NCBI GenBank assembly: GCA_030077755.1 | Contig: JAQJZZ010000008.1 | Span: 1,240,001 to 1,304,000 of the forward strand | Length of the DNA: 64,000 bases | Direction: 5' to 3' | From: Filosporella fistucella | Taxonomy: Eukaryota; Ascomycota; Leotiomycetes; Helotiales | Shown here: in pieces, positions 11,347 through 23,124 of the stretch | Position numbering within the stretch: the stretch's first letter is position 1 | Layout of the letters: every line of letters starts with the position of its first letter | Program-made: the position numbers and the translations under genes | Notes under the pieces: generated by a model | What the model saw: the letters and a program-made list of their open reading frames with translations, nothing else | The model's database searches: none | Told to the model about the DNA's origin: nothing

Positions 11347-13072
11347 ATGGACCCTCTCCATATCACTGAGTTCGCCTCAGAGCGATACTTTCAGAAATTA
11401 AGACAGATTAATTCGAATGCCGAGAATGCTTCGTCGTCTTCCGCAGAAGGTCCTTCCTCCTCCACGACGACAACAACTCTTCCGTCAAATCTACCTTCAC
11501 AAGGAGGAACATTCACATTACCACTTGGACGAGCACGTTCTCTCGACCAGGAACCACCACAACCTATACTCAAACCAAGCGACCAGAAAAAGCGATCACT
11601 TGGACATGATCTCACAACATTACGAACACAACGCCGACCTACCTTCAGTGGATCTTTTGGCAGTCTACGCTCCAAGGTCACCGTCACACATAAGACTCCA
11701 TCAATTGTCGAACATCGTGAGAATGTCATCGCAGAAAACCCAACGGCACTTCAGAGGTGAGGGCCTTCCCTTCATTTAGCCGGAATTATACTGACATGAT
11801 AATTGAAGCCTTTCCCTGAGTGAGCTTTTTCTTGCACTCCCAAACGAACTTCAAGAACAGATCATTGCACCTCTACCGATACGTAGTGTTCTCACGCTAC
11901 GATTAGTGTCCAAATCGTTCCATACATTGGTGACGCTAAATGAGTCTGTTATTGCTCGGTATCATGTTGCCCATAGCCTACCGGCCTATACTTTACGATT
12001 ATATCCATTGCCGGATCCTCCAGGCATCAATCTTCACTACCTTTGCAGCATATGGCACCGTCTTCATGTCGCCTCGAAGCTTTCCACGATGATAGCAGCG
12101 CAGGCAACAAAAGAGATTTTCCTCCGGAACACCGAAGCACTTCGACAGGAATTCGAACCCCAACATCAGCGGATGCGGAAGCGATTGATACCCCTTGTCT
12201 TCACACTTTTTCATTTCTTTGAAACATATCGTGACTTGCACGTGCAACGTCTCACATCAACAGGTGTTCCCCTGAAATACGAACCTTATACGATGAATCC
12301 GATCGAGTGCCAGGTCATGGCAATGTACGATGACCAGACCCTACTCAAGGTTCACCAGGTCTTCCCGTTGGTGATATCATCCTTTTCTCGACGCTTGCGA
12401 CCTCCATCATACGCTGGACAACTCGAACGGGCTATCAAGGGCTATTTGAAGGACCGACCCCCAGACGAGGTGTATGCCACTATCATCTCTATAGGGGGAC
12501 TACGCCAAGCTCAAAGATTTTGGGAAACAAAGGGCTATAGCGCTCGCCGGGCTGCTGTAGATATTTGGTACAGCCTCGTCACCAAAACACCAGTCGAGGC
12601 ACCCCCAAAGTCGAAGCTGTCATTCGTAACACATCTTGGCCGGAAGAAAGCGAATCAGGGAGTAGTAACATCGAGTTCAGAGACTACCCCACACAATGCT
12701 ACAAGTTGCAACGAATGGTACTGTGTGAAACCAGCATGCCAGGCTGCTCGGCGGCGACACTCAACCGATAACCTTGTCTTCCACAGCAGCCTCGCCGCTG
12801 GGCCGCCTATGAGCCCACTCTCACGCGAGCAATTGCGACTCGTCCTCCCTGACCTTCAACTCCTCTCAAATATCTGGATGCATACGGCAGAAGCTTTAAT
12901 ACTGGAACGGAAGATAGTCGAGCGGCCGCAAGACATCAAGCGGAATACGCAAGTTCTCCTTGAGTTGATCCGTGACGATGGCACGGACGGATTAGATGAT
13001 TGGAATTCTGGGGATATACCATTACCAGTCAGGAATGTGAATACGGAACAGGATGGTGGCGTATCAGACTAG
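11347..13072 (+). CDS. F-box domain protein (557 aa, 2 exons)
   Basis: Likely substrate adaptor of an SCF ubiquitin ligase. Exon 1 is 11347-11756 and exon 2 is 11809-13072; the 52-bp intron has a CTGAC branch site and the joined length is exactly 558 codons. Residues 1-136 are Ser/Thr-rich and probably disordered. The F-box starts around residue 145 with LFLALPNELQEQIIAPLP and continues through LRLVSKSFHTLV, the usual L/P-E..I...L pattern. The remainder is alpha-helical, with no LRR or WD repeats visible; many fungal F-box proteins have such private C-termini. A short segment with three cysteines (CNEWYCVKPACQ) lies in the last third. The gene follows an unusually long gene-free upstream region with a pyrimidine-rich tract. 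Confidence 0.85.
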
Positions 13073-13477
13073 TGAAGGCAGCATTTACATGGCGTTTTGA
13101 GCGGCTTTAGGGTATTTATACTTGTACTTGGTTGTGCAATAGGAGTTACGGGCAATTATAGGCATTTTGGGCACTCATATAGATACATCATACATTGTAT
13201 GTTTGGAAATGGAAAGTCACGCACGATTGCAGAGGCAAACAAGTCGATGGTTTTTCTATGCATGGATATGTATTGTGCGCACAACCCATAAACGACACCA
13301 ATTTTGTGATTTGTGCCTCTTGGAACAAAAGAACCCCGAAAGTCTCCATGGCCGTCATTATATTGAACATGATATCGAGAAGGTGAAAATTACAAAAGAC
13401 AACGCCGCCCACCTTTCCCTCAATCCTGCTAGCTCCAAATCATGCCAAAGTGGTATTATCAAGTCCGTCAATCGTCA
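13073..13477. other. Convergent 3' region
   Basis: Tail-to-tail spacer between the F-box gene (+) and the Gln-rich protein gene (-). It should contain both polyadenylation regions. No gene recognised. Confidence 0.5.
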
Positions 13478-16400
13478 TCATCGACGGCCGAGGCCACGAA
13501 GTAATCGTTCCCGCATCTCATGCTCGCTCGCCCCCGTATCGTAGGCACTGTTTAGACCCGATGTCCCGTACACTGCGTTGGTATGACTCGTGGATCGAGA
13601 TACGCCTCGCAGCAGATCGCTAGCTGTGTCATAAGGATTATTTAGCCCAGAGCTGCTCCCATATATATTGTTGGTGGTGGCTGATGACCGAGAAGTCGTT
13701 CCGAGTCCCACCCCCATGCCTTGTCCATATGCACCAGTACCCAGACCAACATTGTTGACACTACCAACGTTTGTGGTGTTGCCAGTTCCAGTGTGGCCCA
13801 GGGATTCGAGTGTTGGAAGATCAAGATATGTAGAATCAGAGAAATTGCTGTAATGATTTTGATGAGAAGGTTGTGTTTGTGTATGTGAACGTGATGTTGT
13901 GTAGGAAGGTGACGCCTGTGCCATAGAATGGGTACTTGGCGTTCGGTACGGATTCTCAGCTTGGGTATATGATGGGGATGGTTGAGCCAGTGTATGTGTA
14001 TTATTGCTTCTGAAGGTACTATCGGTCTGCGAAAAGGAGGGAGATGGCTGTGCAATGGTGTGTGGACTTGCAGTTCTATATGAATTTTCTGCTTGAGAAA
14101 ATTGGGGTGATGATTGTGCTAAAGTGTGAGAGTTCGTCGATCTATAGGTATTGTTGCTCATTTGAGGAGACGCCTGATGCCCACTCCCACTATATAATTG
14201 TGAAGGCTGGTGCGAGGGATACTGTTGTGCGTAATTGGAACTTGAACTTTGACTGCGTTGGTTGTAAAATGTCGTAGAGGATGGCCGTACGGTAGGAGCT
14301 TGTGTCAGCTTCTGATCATCACGTGGTACACTCTGTTGATTATTTTGTTGAGACTTTTGCTGTTGCATTTGTTGATGCTGCTGCTGAAGTTGCTGCTGCT
14401 GTAACTGCGGTGTGGATTGTTGTGGTGGTACAGGGGTTGGCTTTGGTTGCTGTTGTCTAACTTGTTGCTGAGGCACAGTTGGTGTATGACTGCGGCCATT
14501 TTGTTGCTGTTGTTGTAGATTCTGTTGTTGTAGGTTTTGTTGTTGTAGGTTCTGTTGTTGAAGGTTCTGTTGTTGAAGGTTCTGTTGTTGTAGGTTCTGT
14601 TGTTGAAGGCTCTGTTGCTGAAGGTTGGCAAATCTTTCGTAGTGTGCCTCAAGACCTTCTGCAGGACGCGAAACCTCAGTTGGTGGGCGAGTTACTGGAA
14701 CACTCTGTTGTGATGAGGTTGCTTGAGAGTCGGGTATAGTACTGGGTTGCGTTGGGGGAGTAGCACTGCTGACCACCGAAGCAGTCTGAGTCCTTGAAGG
14801 CGGATCATTTGGAACAGTAGCTTTGGGCTTGCGATTGCGAATACGTTTAGGTGGAGGTGGAACTGGTGTTGTTGATGTGTCTGGTGTTGCCCATTGCATA
14901 CCATCCTTGGCCATACCTACCGGAGCTTCAATGTTTTGAGCAAACGCACTGGAGTTATTCAAGACTCCAGTGTTCTGAATTGTAGCGGGTGTTTGCATAC
15001 TTCCGGAGCGTTGTAATGCCCCTGAGTTTTGCCCGTTGGCTACAGAAGAGATATTCTTATTATTCTCCATCGGGAAACTGGGCGGCGGTACATGTACCGC
15101 CTTCGGTTTTGGAGGCGCTCGCTTCCTCTTCTGACCAGCTTCGGGGACCGACTTGACAGGGGCAACAGGGGAAGGTACTGCACTGAGGCCGTCTGGTCCT
15201 TGATGTCTGAAAGCTTCAAGCACGGCACGTTCTTCAGGACTCAATCCGTCCGACTGAGCTGCATTCTGACCATTGTTCACGCCTGTAGCTTGCTGTGGAT
15301 GAGTGTTCCATGATTGATCAGCGTATTTTTGATTTTGTGCTGGTTTTGGTACAGAAGGTTGGACATTTGGATTGAATGAAGTCGATTCAGATGGTGGCTG
15401 GTTTGCTTGAACCATTTTGACAGAGGTTATCTGTGCTTGTGGCGACTCTGGAATCTGCTGGCCCTGATTTTGTGCATCCTGCTGAGCTGGAGCCCCAGCA
15501 GTATCAGCTCCATCTTCACCCCTCCCTTTGTTTCTTGACCCTTTCGGCCTGCCCCGCCTCCGCTTGCTTGTAGAGTTTTCCGCTATATCTTCGGGCTGTT
15601 GTTGCTGAATCGGTGTCGATGGAGGTTGCTGTCCCACGTCCTTGTGATGATTTTCTCTGGATGCAGTTGTAGATTGTCTGGCTTCGGGGAGAGGTATAGG
15701 TGTAGGCGGAGCTGGTGTATTCACCAAAGCTAATGATTGGGGAAGACCCCATGCAGGAGCGGACACTGCAGGCCCGTAACCATATCCATTCCTCGAATTC
15801 GGTGCTTCCTGTGCAGCATCTGCATTTGCCAGAGGCAATGATGTTTTACCACCTTTGGATGGTCTTGCCTTCTTCTTGCCACCAGTTTGAAGTGGCTCCT
15901 TGGGAACCTCAGGGCTCCGAGCTGTGACATCGGGAAAGATTTCTGCTAACCACCCAATGAACAATGCGCCGGTTTCCCTTGTGTTCGCGCTTTCAGGAAA
16001 TATCCCATCTTCTGGGGGTGGCGCTCCCGGTATACCACCAAAATAAGCCACAGCTTTACAAATTTGGTCCACAACTGTGACTGGGTTAATGCTCCTTAAA
16101 AGAGTAAGAAGCCTAGCTTGTTCGAATTTGGTCTCATCGGGAGCGAGAGGTCTTGCACGCTGCCTATGATCATCTCTGGACACTGCGAACGGGGATCCGT
16201 GATTTGCGGATTGACTATCACCTAAAGCCGCCTCCAATCCCCTCTTCTTCGGGGGAACATATTTTTCGGATTGTGCTGCTTTAGCTCGAGAAGCAGTATT
16301 TTCGCTGGTCCGCCTGGCAGCAGCATCACGTTCGGCAGCAGCGTCTCGACCTTGAGCCTCGCTCTTCTTGCCAGGACTCATGCCCATGTGCATGACACCA

Positions 16401-16819
16401 AAATTCCCTTGTTTATTGTCTGTTTTCCCCTTCAACTTGCTGGGCACAGGATTCCTTACCCTGCCGTCTTTGTTGGGTCCGAGTATTCCCTCAATAAGAG
16501 GGTTTGAAGCAAGCTCACCCAGCTCGAGAGAGCCAAGGACAGCCGGAGAGGGATTCGATTGATGATGATCTTGAGGTGTCTGCCTCGAAGGCGCAACTGA
16601 TGGAGGACGATCTGAGTTTTGGCCCGAAGAAGGGCGCGTTACCTGAGCCATGAGTTCGAGGTTGTAGGAAGCTGGTGCGTGTTGAGCATCGGTCGCGTTT
16701 GGATGGCTCAGCGCGTTGCGAGGAGTGGTGTCGTCGACGAACTGATTCAATCGAAATTGCCCAAAAGATGGCCCCTCGTTGATTACAAGAGCTGCATGGC
16801 CCACAGAGGCTGTTGCCAT
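13478..16819 (-). CDS. AT-hook, glutamine-rich nuclear protein (1113 aa, single exon)
   Basis: One uninterrupted frame from ATG at 16819. An AT-hook (KRRRGRPKGSRNKGR) near residues 418-432 points to minor-groove DNA binding. A short ordered segment around residues 230-300 (LTLLRSINPVTVVDQICKAV, then ETGALFIGWLAEIFPDV) is the only part that looks folded and may be the conserved core of this fungal family. The rest is low complexity rich in Gln, Pro, Ser and Asn, with a tandem NLQQQ block near residues 730-770 and further poly-Gln after it. This architecture suits a transcription co-regulator or chromatin subunit. I cannot name the orthologue. Several overlapping opposite-strand frames are shadows of this biased composition. 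Confidence 0.8.
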   Translation of the reverse strand: MATASVGHAALVINEGPSFGQFRLNQFVDDTTPRNALSHPNATDAQHAPASYNLELMAQVTRPSSGQNSDRPPSVAPSRQTPQDHHQSNPSPAVLGSLELGELASNPLIEGILGPNKDGRVRNPVPSKLKGKTDNKQGNFGVMHMGMSPGKKSEAQGRDAAAERDAAARRTSENTASRAKAAQSEKYVPPKKRGLEAALGDSQSANHGSPFAVSRDDHRQRARPLAPDETKFEQARLLTLLRSINPVTVVDQICKAVAYFGGIPGAPPPEDGIFPESANTRETGALFIGWLAEIFPDVTARSPEVPKEPLQTGGKKKARPSKGGKTSLPLANADAAQEAPNSRNGYGYGPAVSAPAWGLPQSLALVNTPAPPTPIPLPEARQSTTASRENHHKDVGQQPPSTPIQQQQPEDIAENSTSKRRRGRPKGSRNKGRGEDGADTAGAPAQQDAQNQGQQIPESPQAQITSVKMVQANQPPSESTSFNPNVQPSVPKPAQNQKYADQSWNTHPQQATGVNNGQNAAQSDGLSPEERAVLEAFRHQGPDGLSAVPSPVAPVKSVPEAGQKRKRAPPKPKAVHVPPPSFPMENNKNISSVANGQNSGALQRSGSMQTPATIQNTGVLNNSSAFAQNIEAPVGMAKDGMQWATPDTSTTPVPPPPKRIRNRKPKATVPNDPPSRTQTASVVSSATPPTQPSTIPDSQATSSQQSVPVTRPPTEVSRPAEGLEAHYERFANLQQQSLQQQNLQQQNLQQQNLQQQNLQQQNLQQQNLQQQQQNGRSHTPTVPQQQVRQQQPKPTPVPPQQSTPQLQQQQLQQQHQQMQQQKSQQNNQQSVPRDDQKLTQAPTVRPSSTTFYNQRSQSSSSNYAQQYPSHQPSQLYSGSGHQASPQMSNNTYRSTNSHTLAQSSPQFSQAENSYRTASPHTIAQPSPSFSQTDSTFRSNNTHTLAQPSPSYTQAENPYRTPSTHSMAQASPSYTTSRSHTQTQPSHQNHYSNFSDSTYLDLPTLESLGHTGTGNTTNVGSVNNVGLGTGAYGQGMGVGLGTTSRSSATTNNIYGSSSGLNNPYDTASDLLRGVSRSTSHTNAVYGTSGLNSAYDTGASEHEMRERLLRGLGRR
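14500..14632 (-). repeat. In-frame 15-bp tandem repeat encoding NLQQQ units
   Basis: Within the Gln-rich gene, near-identical 15-bp units encode about six NLQQQ pentapeptides in a row, flanked by pure CAG/CAA-type glutamine runs. Because the unit is a multiple of three, gain or loss of copies keeps the frame, so copy number may vary between strains. Confidence 0.8.
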
Positions 16820-17505
16820 GATCGAAAATGGGTAAAACTCGAGGTTATCGCCATCTTATGGCACATTATGTCGGTCGTTCTTGCAGTCCAATGCGACGAG
16901 GATACCGTAGCCCATCCCCAAGAGCGAACCACAGCCGAGCGCACGAGCAGGGCTCTGTGCGAGCTATTTATATAGAAGTCGAAAACAATACGATTCACAT
17001 TTTTATTACTAACTATATAGACATCTTCCATAAAAGCAGAGTACTTTCAAGGCATTGGTAGTTCGCCGTATCTACATTTTGAAGTCAATAGCTTATGGGG
17101 AAAATCTAATGAATAGATGTTTCCCTTGCTGTCATCCACCAAGGTTGTGAGCTGCTCGGGAAGGAAGAGCTGGAAAGGAGATTTGGAAGACCGTATTCGG
17201 TCACGAGCGAAGCAACATATGGGTGGCGTAGTCACTGAATGGCTGAAGTCACTATTTGCTTGACCACTCAGATTGTGTGTTTGCGATCTGGTATCATCTA
17301 CATAATTTTGTACAACCAATCCCCACTAGTATGTGACACTGCGCTGATGATATCTACCACGTCGACAAGACGCTCCGTATATGCATCTAGCTCGGTGTCA
17401 AATGTTGACTAGGTTTCCCTACCTGTTCAACTCTGCAGGTACCCCTCTTTGACCAAATCCCATACCGTTCACCCACCGGCAAACAGGGTTCATCTCACCC
17501 CAGAC
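16820..17505. other. Intergenic, promoter of the Gln-rich gene
   Basis: This spacer lies between two minus-strand genes. It contains the promoter of the AT-hook gene and the 3' end of the Nup84 gene. No further gene or RNA is recognised. Confidence 0.45.
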
Positions 17506-20500
17506 TCAGTGTTTCACATTCCACAGATCGTGTCTCCAGCCCTTCAACCTCATCTTCTTGCTTCGCGATGAAGTACTTGAACGCTGTGCAGTGGCTAACA
17601 AAAGATTTTTGCTTGACAGCGCAAGTGCTTCTACCAATTCTTGCATTCGTCCCGTCTTCATGAAAACGCCCAGGAGATCAGAATCTTCGTCAGCGATGAT
17701 CGCGGCCAATTCCATACTCTCCAATAAGAAATCTCGTGTCAAAGATTCACCAGTAATCTGCAGGACTACAATGTATGCCAGAATGGTTTCCGGAAGGTAT
17801 GCTTCCCGCACATGTTTGAATTCATGTTCGGCAGCTTCTATTGCAAATGTTAGCAGTTACTCGAGGCCGGGAGGGGCTTCATACCATTCTGACAAGTCAG
17901 CAACCATCCTTTGAGGAGAGGTTGCACTGATGCCTTCGTCGTTGGAATCTTGGACGCAAGTACATTTCGCCAGAATTTCGTCCACTCGCTCCCATGCTGC
18001 TCATCCGGCCTTATAGACATAGGTCAGTAAAGTGAAGACGATACAATTGCTTTTGGACCTACTCATATCTCATGTAATTCCATGTCGTCAATGTTTCAAT
18101 CTGATCCAAACACTCAACCAACGCTTCAAGCTCTCTATAGCTTTTCGCTTCTGCCGCCATGTGAGTCCTCAAAAGTCGTTTTTGGTCTGCTGATCCATCG
18201 AGGACCTCAGTCAAGTCCTCATCGGCTATTTCTAAATCTTGAAAATCGATCGTCTGTCCTAAAAGTGCTTTTGTTTTAGTGAGAGATATGTGACTGGTTG
18301 AGAGTCTGAATGCCAAGGTTCTGGCAGCTTGAAGATGCAAATGCTCTGAAAGTGGTTAGCATCAGAATAAGAACTACAGTCTTACTACTTACTGTAAAAG
18401 CGTAAATAAAGCATGGTTCCAACAGTGAAAGTTTCACTCCATAGTCCATCCACAAGCAGGTACCATTCTAGGCTTCTGATGAGTAACATATCGGTTCTCT
18501 CAGTACTTTCCCCATCTTCGCCGAAAAAGTCCCTCCGAACGTTTTTGCCGGAGCCTTTGGCATTCGAAACGTTGCAAAGCAAGTTAAAATTATCTGTCGC
18601 CGGGTATTCTGTGGCAGTATCTTTGAAATCGCTGAGCAAGAATCGAGCTTGGAGGCTGACAAATTCCTGCACATCGAGGCCCAATTCCCTCATCAGCTTT
18701 ATTTGTGTTGCACGTTGTTCGGGATCGGTAACGTCGATAAGATTTCGACATAGGATAGCATACTTCCGCTTCCCAGACAATTGCGAGCAGTACAGAGGGA
18801 TCAATTCCTCTTTTCCCGCAAGGCGAAGGAAGCTGATATAAGCTACGATCACATTCTCCACCTCAGTCTCATGGAATATCCCTCCCAGATCAAGCCCAAA
18901 CCCCCTGAGCACCAGCAGAATATGTGTGAGCACCCTCAAACTATCATGATCATCTAATGTGATATACTTGATGACGCCTTCATTCTCGGGACTCTTTTTA
19001 TTTGGTGGAATTAGACTTGACACACCATTTGCGTTCGCAAATTTGGAGAGAGCGAGACCTTGCTGGGTTATAAAATGAGCGAACTGATTTGCAATCAGAA
19101 CACCTTGTATCATCTTCATAGGCTGTTTGGTCTCTTGTGCTGTACGAGAATCACTTTGGAGAGTACTGATCAGCCGCTTCCCGGTAGTTTCAGGATCGCC
19201 ATGGAACTGAACTGCATCGAAGACTCCTAAATCAAGGGTGTTTGGGCTGCTCGATCGATGAGGCTGCTTTTGTTCTATAAACTTGTCGAATTGCGTTCTC
19301 AAGAGGGCGTTATAGTGAACGAAAACCAGGTCATCCCAGTCTTGGCAGACAGGCTCCACACTGGAAATATCACCGCTGAGGATTCCATACACTGCTCGTT
19401 CGTAATCATCGCTTCCCCCTTTACGAGCCAGCGCAAAGCACATACGCCTCCACAAAGAGCTTGTGCCTGTCGTACAATTGTCTGCTTCATCTCTCTCATC
19501 TGGTAAGCCGGACATGCTGATGGCTCTCCATACCTCGGTACGCTCTAGACACCAATCCCTAATCGTAGAAGGATCTGCTCCTCGACGTAGAAGTTCATAG
19601 CAGCCCATCCAAGTCGACCGCTCGAAGTACTCATCTTGTACCTCTAGTTTCCTCTTTTGACGCGTTGTGGCGTCAGGATCCAGCTGGGTGACTAGAGCTT
19701 CTGTCATGGAAGAATTCAGATGAATGCCCTGTGAGGAGTTGTAAAGTTTTTGCTTCTTGATGGCAGCTTTTGTGTGAATCCATCCATGAGCCGTAATCTC
19801 CCCTCGATCGGCGTTCTTCTGTAGATCTTCCACCAGAGTACTGATGTCTTCGCGGGTCTCCTCAGCTGTGTCTTTCAGCCACTGCAAGACTGTTTTTCTT
19901 TCGAGTGCAAGTCCGTCGGTGTGCAAAAAGTTATCCCAAACCTCTTTCTCGGTAGAGAACTGATGGATAGCCTCGATTTCCTGCTGGGTGGAAACGACAT
20001 GTTCAGTCTTGGGCGACGTGAAGCGCAAAGGTACAAGTCGTCGTAACAAGTCCCATGTTTGAGCTTCCTGTTCCCAGCGCTCCAGATCCTGTAGTGTTGT
20101 CTGTTTCTCTGCGGGTGGAGAAAGATTTTCATCTGAATCTTCGATGTCCATCTCGTCCTGGTCGGATGTGACCTCAAATCCACGTATTTTCTTCTTCCAT
20201 CGTCCGCCAGCTTTGCGACTTCGCCCAGCATGCTGTTCCCTCAAGCGATCAACGGTTTCAACAGCTATTTCGTGATACAGCTCAATTATGTCTACCATCA
20301 TATCATGTCGCTCATCTTGAGCAGTAGCTCTCTGGGGGTTGTAGCCATCTAGGACTTCCGCAAAGCGTTCGACTTCACGACCAACACGATTTGCAGCTTC
20401 ACGAAGGGGGTGGAGTATGTCTTCGTGGTCTTCTGGGCTATCAAGCGGAGGTTGCTTTTCATAGTCTGTATAAGAGATGAGCATGAATTTCACGCGACAA

Positions 20501-20818
20501 GAGCAACGCGGATAACTAACAATCTTCTTCGTCCATTTCTCCTGCCATGTCTGCGTCTTCGTCATACGAGGAGGCGGGTTCTTCAGAGAGCTCTCTTTCG
20601 GATCGATTTTCGGACTGACCGAGAATGTTAGCAGAAATATCTTCTTAGATTCAAGCGTAATCAATACCTCCACAAACTGCCAACTAGCTTCACGGTATCT
20701 CTGCTATACCTATGTTAGCTGGGATCAACGGCGGATATAGCCTATGTACCTGTCGCGGCGGAGGTTGTAGCCCATCAACAGCAGGGACCAAAGCATTGCT
20801 GCGCGTCATCGGAGCCAT
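17506..20818 (-). CDS. NUP84: Nuclear pore protein Nup84/Nup107 (1003 aa, 7 exons)
   Basis: A scaffold nucleoporin of the Y-shaped Nup84 (Nup107-160) complex at the nuclear envelope. ATG at 20818. Exons are 20750-20818, 20668-20703, 20521-20614, 18393-20465, 18063-18345, 17885-18009 and 17506-17837, summing to exactly 1004 codons. The N-terminus is acidic and disordered (EEDADMAGEMDEED in part); the rest is an all-helical solenoid. Family landmarks include LERWEQEAQTWDLLRRLVPL, STWMGCYELLRRGADPS, WRAISMSGLP, SLWRRMCFALA and the C-terminal LPETILAYIVVLQ. Introns are short, with GTTAGT, GTAAGT and GTAGGT donors. Length and motif order fit the Nup84_Nup100 family. Confidence 0.88.
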
Positions 20819-22236
20819 GATCCTATTTTTCGAGGATGAGATGGAGAAGAGAAATATCTGGTATCAGAACAAGCAGAATGTCCAAGATGGTTGGAGATTC
20901 GAACCCAAGTTTGAGATCGCAACAGAAAGTCAACACCAAAAAGCTCATCTGCTACCTTGAGCCAGCCCAGGGTCAGGAACACGAATCCGGTTAGCCGAAA
21001 TTCTTAGCGCGGCACGCTCTTTGCAGCATAAAACCCTTCAGCGATTTTCAAATTCTGACTTTTAGAAAATATTGAATTCGGCGATCTAATATAGAGTCTC
21101 GGAATAAGCCTCCCCAGGAGTAACCATCATTGCTTGTTCACGCGCTCATGATCGCCAAGAGCAACATACTTTTCCTGTTTCCGTTTCCTGACCTTTGGGG
21201 ATGAAGATGGGCAGTAAACTTGTGAGAGTTACATTTTCAACCAATTCGCAGAATCTAGCGACTTCTCGCCAGCGCTGCTATTAACTTCCCTCGGATGTAT
21301 TTACAAGACTGAGGAGAGTGTCGTCTCTCATACCCGGCTCATTATGGAGTATCAATTGCCTCTTTCGCTCTTTGCCTCATTTTCAACCTTAACAGACTGG
21401 CCTTGGGACAGCTCACGGATTTTGCTTCGTCCCCGTTGAAGGAGTAGAATTGGTTACAACACTCATACAAGGCATCGACCTGGGATTTGCATTTAGCCTC
21501 TTCATAGGAGTTCTTTGCAAGACAATCTGTTGCTGGTTAGCAACCCGCCGCCACCATATACATTATGTTGAGTTTGATTTTTATGAACCATGAGGTAGAT
21601 GGGCAAGGAGTACTCGCCTTGAATTGCGCACTACGGCGGGCTTGATCAGTAATACACTCTGAAGACGCATATGAGGATTTATATGACCTACAGCTTTCGA
21701 ATGACATGGCTGATCGGATTTTGAGCTGTCCTTGGAAGCCTGAAGAGTAAATTGTCAGGGCACGCCAATCGTCAAAAGCAAACACAGAAGATGCATACCA
21801 TAAGAGTGAAGGAAAAATGTAACTTCTAAAAAGGCAAATTTGATGTTCAAAGATATTTTGCTGTTGAAAGTCTTTGAATACGAGCAATTGGCATCTAACA
21901 AAGCAAGCTTTATGTAGTTAAAGGCGAATTTAAACCGGACTTTGAACGAGGACTCCATATTCTCTTTCCAAAGTCGTCCACAGCCGCTAGCGCCACCCTT
22001 GCGCGTGAATTACTTTTAAGGTCTCCCCCACCTCGATCTCTTCTGAACCACAAACTTCCTCCAATTTTTCCAGCAACCATTTGAGAACGCTTCAAGGCAG
22101 TAGTCTGGTTCATCCCGATAATACCGAGCATTTAAAAGTAGGTTTAGGAACAGTTTCCATATCCCCCTACAGCATTTACTGAACGCGCGATAGCCTCACT
22201 CCAATTCAGAATCACGCAGATTCTTCTCTGTCCAAC
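20819..22236. other. Divergent intergenic region, no gene recognised
   Basis: About 1.4 kb between the head-to-head Nup84 (-) and SUMO (+) genes, so it holds both promoters. Frames here are under 120 codons and carry no recognisable domain. Confidence 0.45.
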
Positions 22237-22621
22237 ATGTCTGGCTCTGATGACAACGGAAGCCCCGGCGCTGCTGAGAAGCCGGAAGGCAACGGCCAGA
22301 GTGAACATTTGAATATCAAAGTCACTGACAACAACAACGAGGTGTTCTTCAAGATCAAGCGGACCACTGCGCTGAAGAAGTTGATGGATGCCTTCTGCGA
22401 GAGACAAGGCAAGGCTCCTACTTCTGTTCGGTTCCTCTTCGATGGTAGTCGTGTCCAACCTACCGATAGCCCTGAAACGGTAGGTCTTGTCTCTTTCTTA
22501 GCCTACATTCCTGGTGTGGCGCTTTGTGGGGACCTGGAGCTGACGTGATTTCTCTCAGCTCGATATGGCAGACGGCGATACACTCGAGGTACATCAAGAG
22601 CAGATTGGAGGCGCATTCTAA
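22237..22621 (+). CDS. SMT3: SUMO (Smt3-type ubiquitin-like modifier), 101 aa, 2 exons
   Basis: Small ubiquitin-like modifier, conjugated to lysines of target proteins after processing to a C-terminal Gly-Gly. Exon 1 is 22237-22479 (81 codons) and exon 2 is 22559-22621 (21 codons). Residues 1-20 are a flexible, acidic and Gly-rich tail. The beta-grasp fold follows: HLNIKVTDNNNEVFFKIKR, then MDAFCERQGK, SVRFLFDGSRV and MADGDTLEVHQEQIGG. The diglycine at residues 98-99 is followed by Ala-Phe, which a SUMO protease must remove. The 79-bp intron lies just before the segment starting LDMADGD. No classical psi-K-x-E site is obvious in the tail. Confidence 0.97.
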
Positions 22622-23124
22622 ATTTCCCTGCTAGCAAGCAACGCATGTATCCATAGCGGGTGATTAGAGCCACCGAGAGAGAAGATGACTGGGGATGCGG
22701 GTGGTTATTTGCATCTGGGAAATGGGCATGGGATACGCTGGGATTGTTTTACGGTACAGGCGTGCACGGCGTCTTCTTATGACATGGCATATTCGCTTTA
22801 TGGGGAATGAAGTCCCTGGACTCTTCTCGCGCCAACGAAATAGCCAACTTGCACGAAATTATGCCTTTACAAGTCAAGCAGACTATCAATCTAATTTCTC
22901 TCTCTGTGTAGACTTTTTATACTCGAATCAGGACTTCGGAATTGCAAATGAAATCGACCGGAGCAGCAAGCCAATGCAACCACTTTCCCAGCACCTCGAT
23001 TTTGATCAAGCCTGAAACCGTACCTTTCCGCTTATTTTGCAAACGTAAAATATATGAGTCAACGCCTTATCCAATGCACCTTTACAATATTTGTATCGCT
23101 CATCCATGCAATTCGTTCGTAGGC
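22622..23124. other. Convergent 3' region
   Basis: Spacer between the SUMO stop and the stop of the minus-strand small gene. A 106-codon frame here has no domain and is most likely 3' UTR. Confidence 0.5.

Noticed and set aside
13642..14055. His/Pro-rich and other frames overlapping the Gln-rich gene
   Set aside because: Shadow frames created by the biased codon composition of the real minus-strand gene.
20880..20920. GATTCGAACCC resembling a tRNA B box
   Set aside because: No matching A box, acceptor stem or anticodon arm can be built around it.
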